A stretch of 6,497 bases of DNA from contig JAQVQT010000068.1 of NCBI GenBank assembly GCA_028701435.1, positions 2,775 through 9,271 of the forward strand, written 5' to 3'. The position numbers and the translations under genes are program-made. The notes beneath the pieces are model-generated. The model saw only the letters and a list, made by a program, of their open reading frames with translations, did no database searches and had not been told where the DNA came from. The DNA comes from Smithellaceae bacterium (GTDB taxonomy: Bacteria > Desulfobacterota > Syntrophia > Syntrophales > Smithellaceae). Position 1 is the stretch's first letter, and the number at the start of each line of letters is the position of its first letter. Below are positions 4,900-6,497 of the stretch, piece after piece.

Positions 4900-6497
4900 A
4901 TGAAGTATCAGGAGGTTTACGCGCATTCGATTTCCGAGCCCGCCGCCTTTTGGGGCAAAGCCGGGGAATCCATAGAGTGGACGAGGAAGTGGGACAAAGT
5001 TCTGGATGACAGCGACAAGCCCTTTTACCGGTGGTTTGCAGGCGGTGAATTAAACACCTGCTACAACGCACTGGACTACCACGTAGCCAACGGCCGGAAA
5101 GACCAAACGGCCATCATCTACGACAGCCCCGTCACCGACACCGTCCGGAAGATTTCCTATGGCCAACTTCTCGAAAGCGTTTCCCTTTTTGCCGGCGCCC
5201 TTGCCGGAATCGGCGTCAAAAAAGGCGACACCGTCATCATCTACATGCCCATGATCCCCGAGGCCCTGAACGCCGTCTTTGCCTGCGCCCGCATCGGCGC
5301 CGTCCATTCCGTCGTCTTTGGCGGATTCGCCCCCAACGAACTCGCCATTCGCATCGACGACGCCAGGCCCAAAGTCATCATCTCCGCCTCCTGCGGCATC
5401 GAAGGAAAGAAAACCCTGGCCTACAAGCCCCTTCTGGACGAAGCCATTCACATTGCCACCCATAAGCCAGAAAAGTGCGTTATTTACCAAAGACCCCAGG
5501 TCAAAGCCGACCTCATTTCCGGAAGAGACCTCGACTGGGACAACTTCGTCAAAGACGCCAAACCCGCCCCCTGCGTCCCGGTGGCCGCCACCGATCCCCT
5601 ATACATTCTCTATACCTCCGGCACCACCGGAAAGCCCAAGGGCGTCATGCGCGACAACGGCGGCCATGCCGTCGCTTTGAAATGGTCCATGAAATACATC
5701 TATGACGTCAACCCCGGAGACGTCTTCTGGGCCGCCTCCGACGTCGGCTGGGTCGTCGGCCATTCTTATATCATCTATGCTCCTCTGCTTTACGGCTGCA
5801 CCACCATCGTCTATGAAGGCAAGCCCGTCGGCACCCCCGATCCCGGCGCCTTCTGGCGCGTCATCTCCCAGCATAATGTTTCCGTCCTGTTTACCGCTCC
5901 CACCGCCTTTCGGGCCATCAAGAAAGAAGACCCCAACGGCGATTACCTCAAGAAATACAACATCTCCTGCTTAAAATACCTCTTTCTGGCGGGTGAACGT
6001 CTTGACCCCGACACCTACTACTGGGCCGGCGACATGCTGAAGATTCCCGTTGTTGACCACTGGTGGCAGACCGAGACCGGCTGGCCCATTGCCGCCAACT
6101 GCATGGGGATAGAACCTCTTCCCATCAAGGCCGGCTCCCCCACCAAACCCGTCCCCGGCTATAATGTCCAGATTCTGGATGCGGACGGCAACCGTCTGCC
6201 CAACGGAGAAGAAGGCTCCGTCGTCATTCAGCTTCCCCTTCCGCCCGGCTGTCTGCCCACCCTCTGGCAGGATGACAAGCGCTACCTGGAATACGTCACC
6301 GAAAGACCCGGCTATTATGTAACCGGAGACGGAGGGCGTTTTGACGAAGACGGCTACCTCTACATCATGGGGCGCATCGACGACGTCATCAACGTGGCCG
6401 GCCACCGGTTATCCACAGGCGCCATGGAGGAGATCGTCTCCAAACACAAGGACGTGGCGGAATGCGCCGTCCTGGGCGCGGAAGATCAGCTCAAAGG
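4900..6497 (+). CDS. prpE: Short-chain acyl-CoA synthetase, PrpE/Acs type (partial, 3' end outside window)
   Basis: The first 532 codons of an AMP-forming acyl-CoA synthetase are open from ATG 4900 to the window edge. The full family length is about 630-650. It would convert propionate or acetate plus ATP and CoA to acyl-CoA, AMP and PPi. Visible are the Acs-type N-terminal region (AFWGKAGESIEW, about 16-27; KPFYRWFAGGELNTCYNALDYH, about 40-61), the first nucleotide-binding loop YTSGTTGKPKG (238-248), DVGWVVGHSYIIYAPLL (281-297), HWWQTETGW (387-395), and the TGD...GRIDDVINVAGHRLST segment (475-506) around the hinge between large and small domains. The catalytic-lysine motif (PxxxxGK) would lie beyond the window. 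The residues around RDNGGHAVALKWSMKYIY and QTETGWP resemble PrpE/ACSS3 more than classical acetate Acs; this is from memory, so substrate and symbol are tentative. Codons in the middle of the gene (about 5100-6400) are almost all C-ending (GCC, GTC, ATC, ACC), unlike the upstream gene. Confidence 0.93.
   Translation, partial: MKYQEVYAHSISEPAAFWGKAGESIEWTRKWDKVLDDSDKPFYRWFAGGELNTCYNALDYHVANGRKDQTAIIYDSPVTDTVRKISYGQLLESVSLFAGALAGIGVKKGDTVIIYMPMIPEALNAVFACARIGAVHSVVFGGFAPNELAIRIDDARPKVIISASCGIEGKKTLAYKPLLDEAIHIATHKPEKCVIYQRPQVKADLISGRDLDWDNFVKDAKPAPCVPVAATDPLYILYTSGTTGKPKGVMRDNGGHAVALKWSMKYIYDVNPGDVFWAASDVGWVVGHSYIIYAPLLYGCTTIVYEGKPVGTPDPGAFWRVISQHNVSVLFTAPTAFRAIKKEDPNGDYLKKYNISCLKYLFLAGERLDPDTYYWAGDMLKIPVVDHWWQTETGWPIAANCMGIEPLPIKAGSPTKPVPGYNVQILDADGNRLPNGEEGSVVIQLPLPPGCLPTLWQDDKRYLEYVTERPGYYVTGDGGRFDEDGYLYIMGRIDDVINVAGHRLSTGAMEEIVSKHKDVAECAVLGAEDQLK

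Overview
This window looks like chromosomal DNA of a GC-rich anaerobic-type proteobacterium, most likely Desulfobacterota (old Deltaproteobacteria). That placement is an inference. It rests on the codon usage, on sigma-54 control of acyl-CoA catabolism, and on the GGGGACGGTTCTATTT-type repeat, which I associate with such genomes from memory; I could not search.

Layout. Bases 1-107 hold the last 34 codons of an unidentified rightward gene. It converges on a leftward pair, and an inverted-repeat element (about 111-319) lies between them. The leftward pair is an HMG-CoA-lyase-family gene (274-1281), whose last codons lie inside the repeat, and upstream of it a sigma-54-dependent AAA+ activator (1350-2402) with no sensory domain. 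A 386-bp divergent intergenic region (2403-2788) follows. It contains a sigma-70-like promoter for the activator, TGTAT/ATACA dyads overlapping that promoter, a roughly 200-bp GC-rich island with several mutually complementary stems, and a strong sigma-54 (-24/-12) promoter pointing right. Rightward from there come a fused enoyl-CoA hydratase/3-hydroxyacyl-CoA dehydrogenase (2789-4873) and, 26 bp later, a PrpE/Acs-type acyl-CoA synthetase (4900 to beyond the window end).

How the genes fit together (inference). The synthetase would activate a short-chain acid to its CoA ester. The bifunctional enzyme would carry out the hydratase and dehydrogenase steps of beta-oxidation. The lyase would cleave a branched 3-hydroxy-acyl-CoA such as HMG-CoA or a relative. 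The activator lies between the two arms. A very good sigma-54 promoter precedes the rightward operon and a weaker candidate precedes the lyase gene, so the locus reads as a small sigma-54-controlled acyl-CoA/organic-acid regulon governed by its own activator.

The most notable points are: the lyase lacks the loop cysteine that is catalytic in characterised HMG-CoA lyases; its C-terminus is written by the repeat element; the activator has no sensor domain; and the structured intergenic island is unexplained. I did not find a clearly new defence or mobile system.
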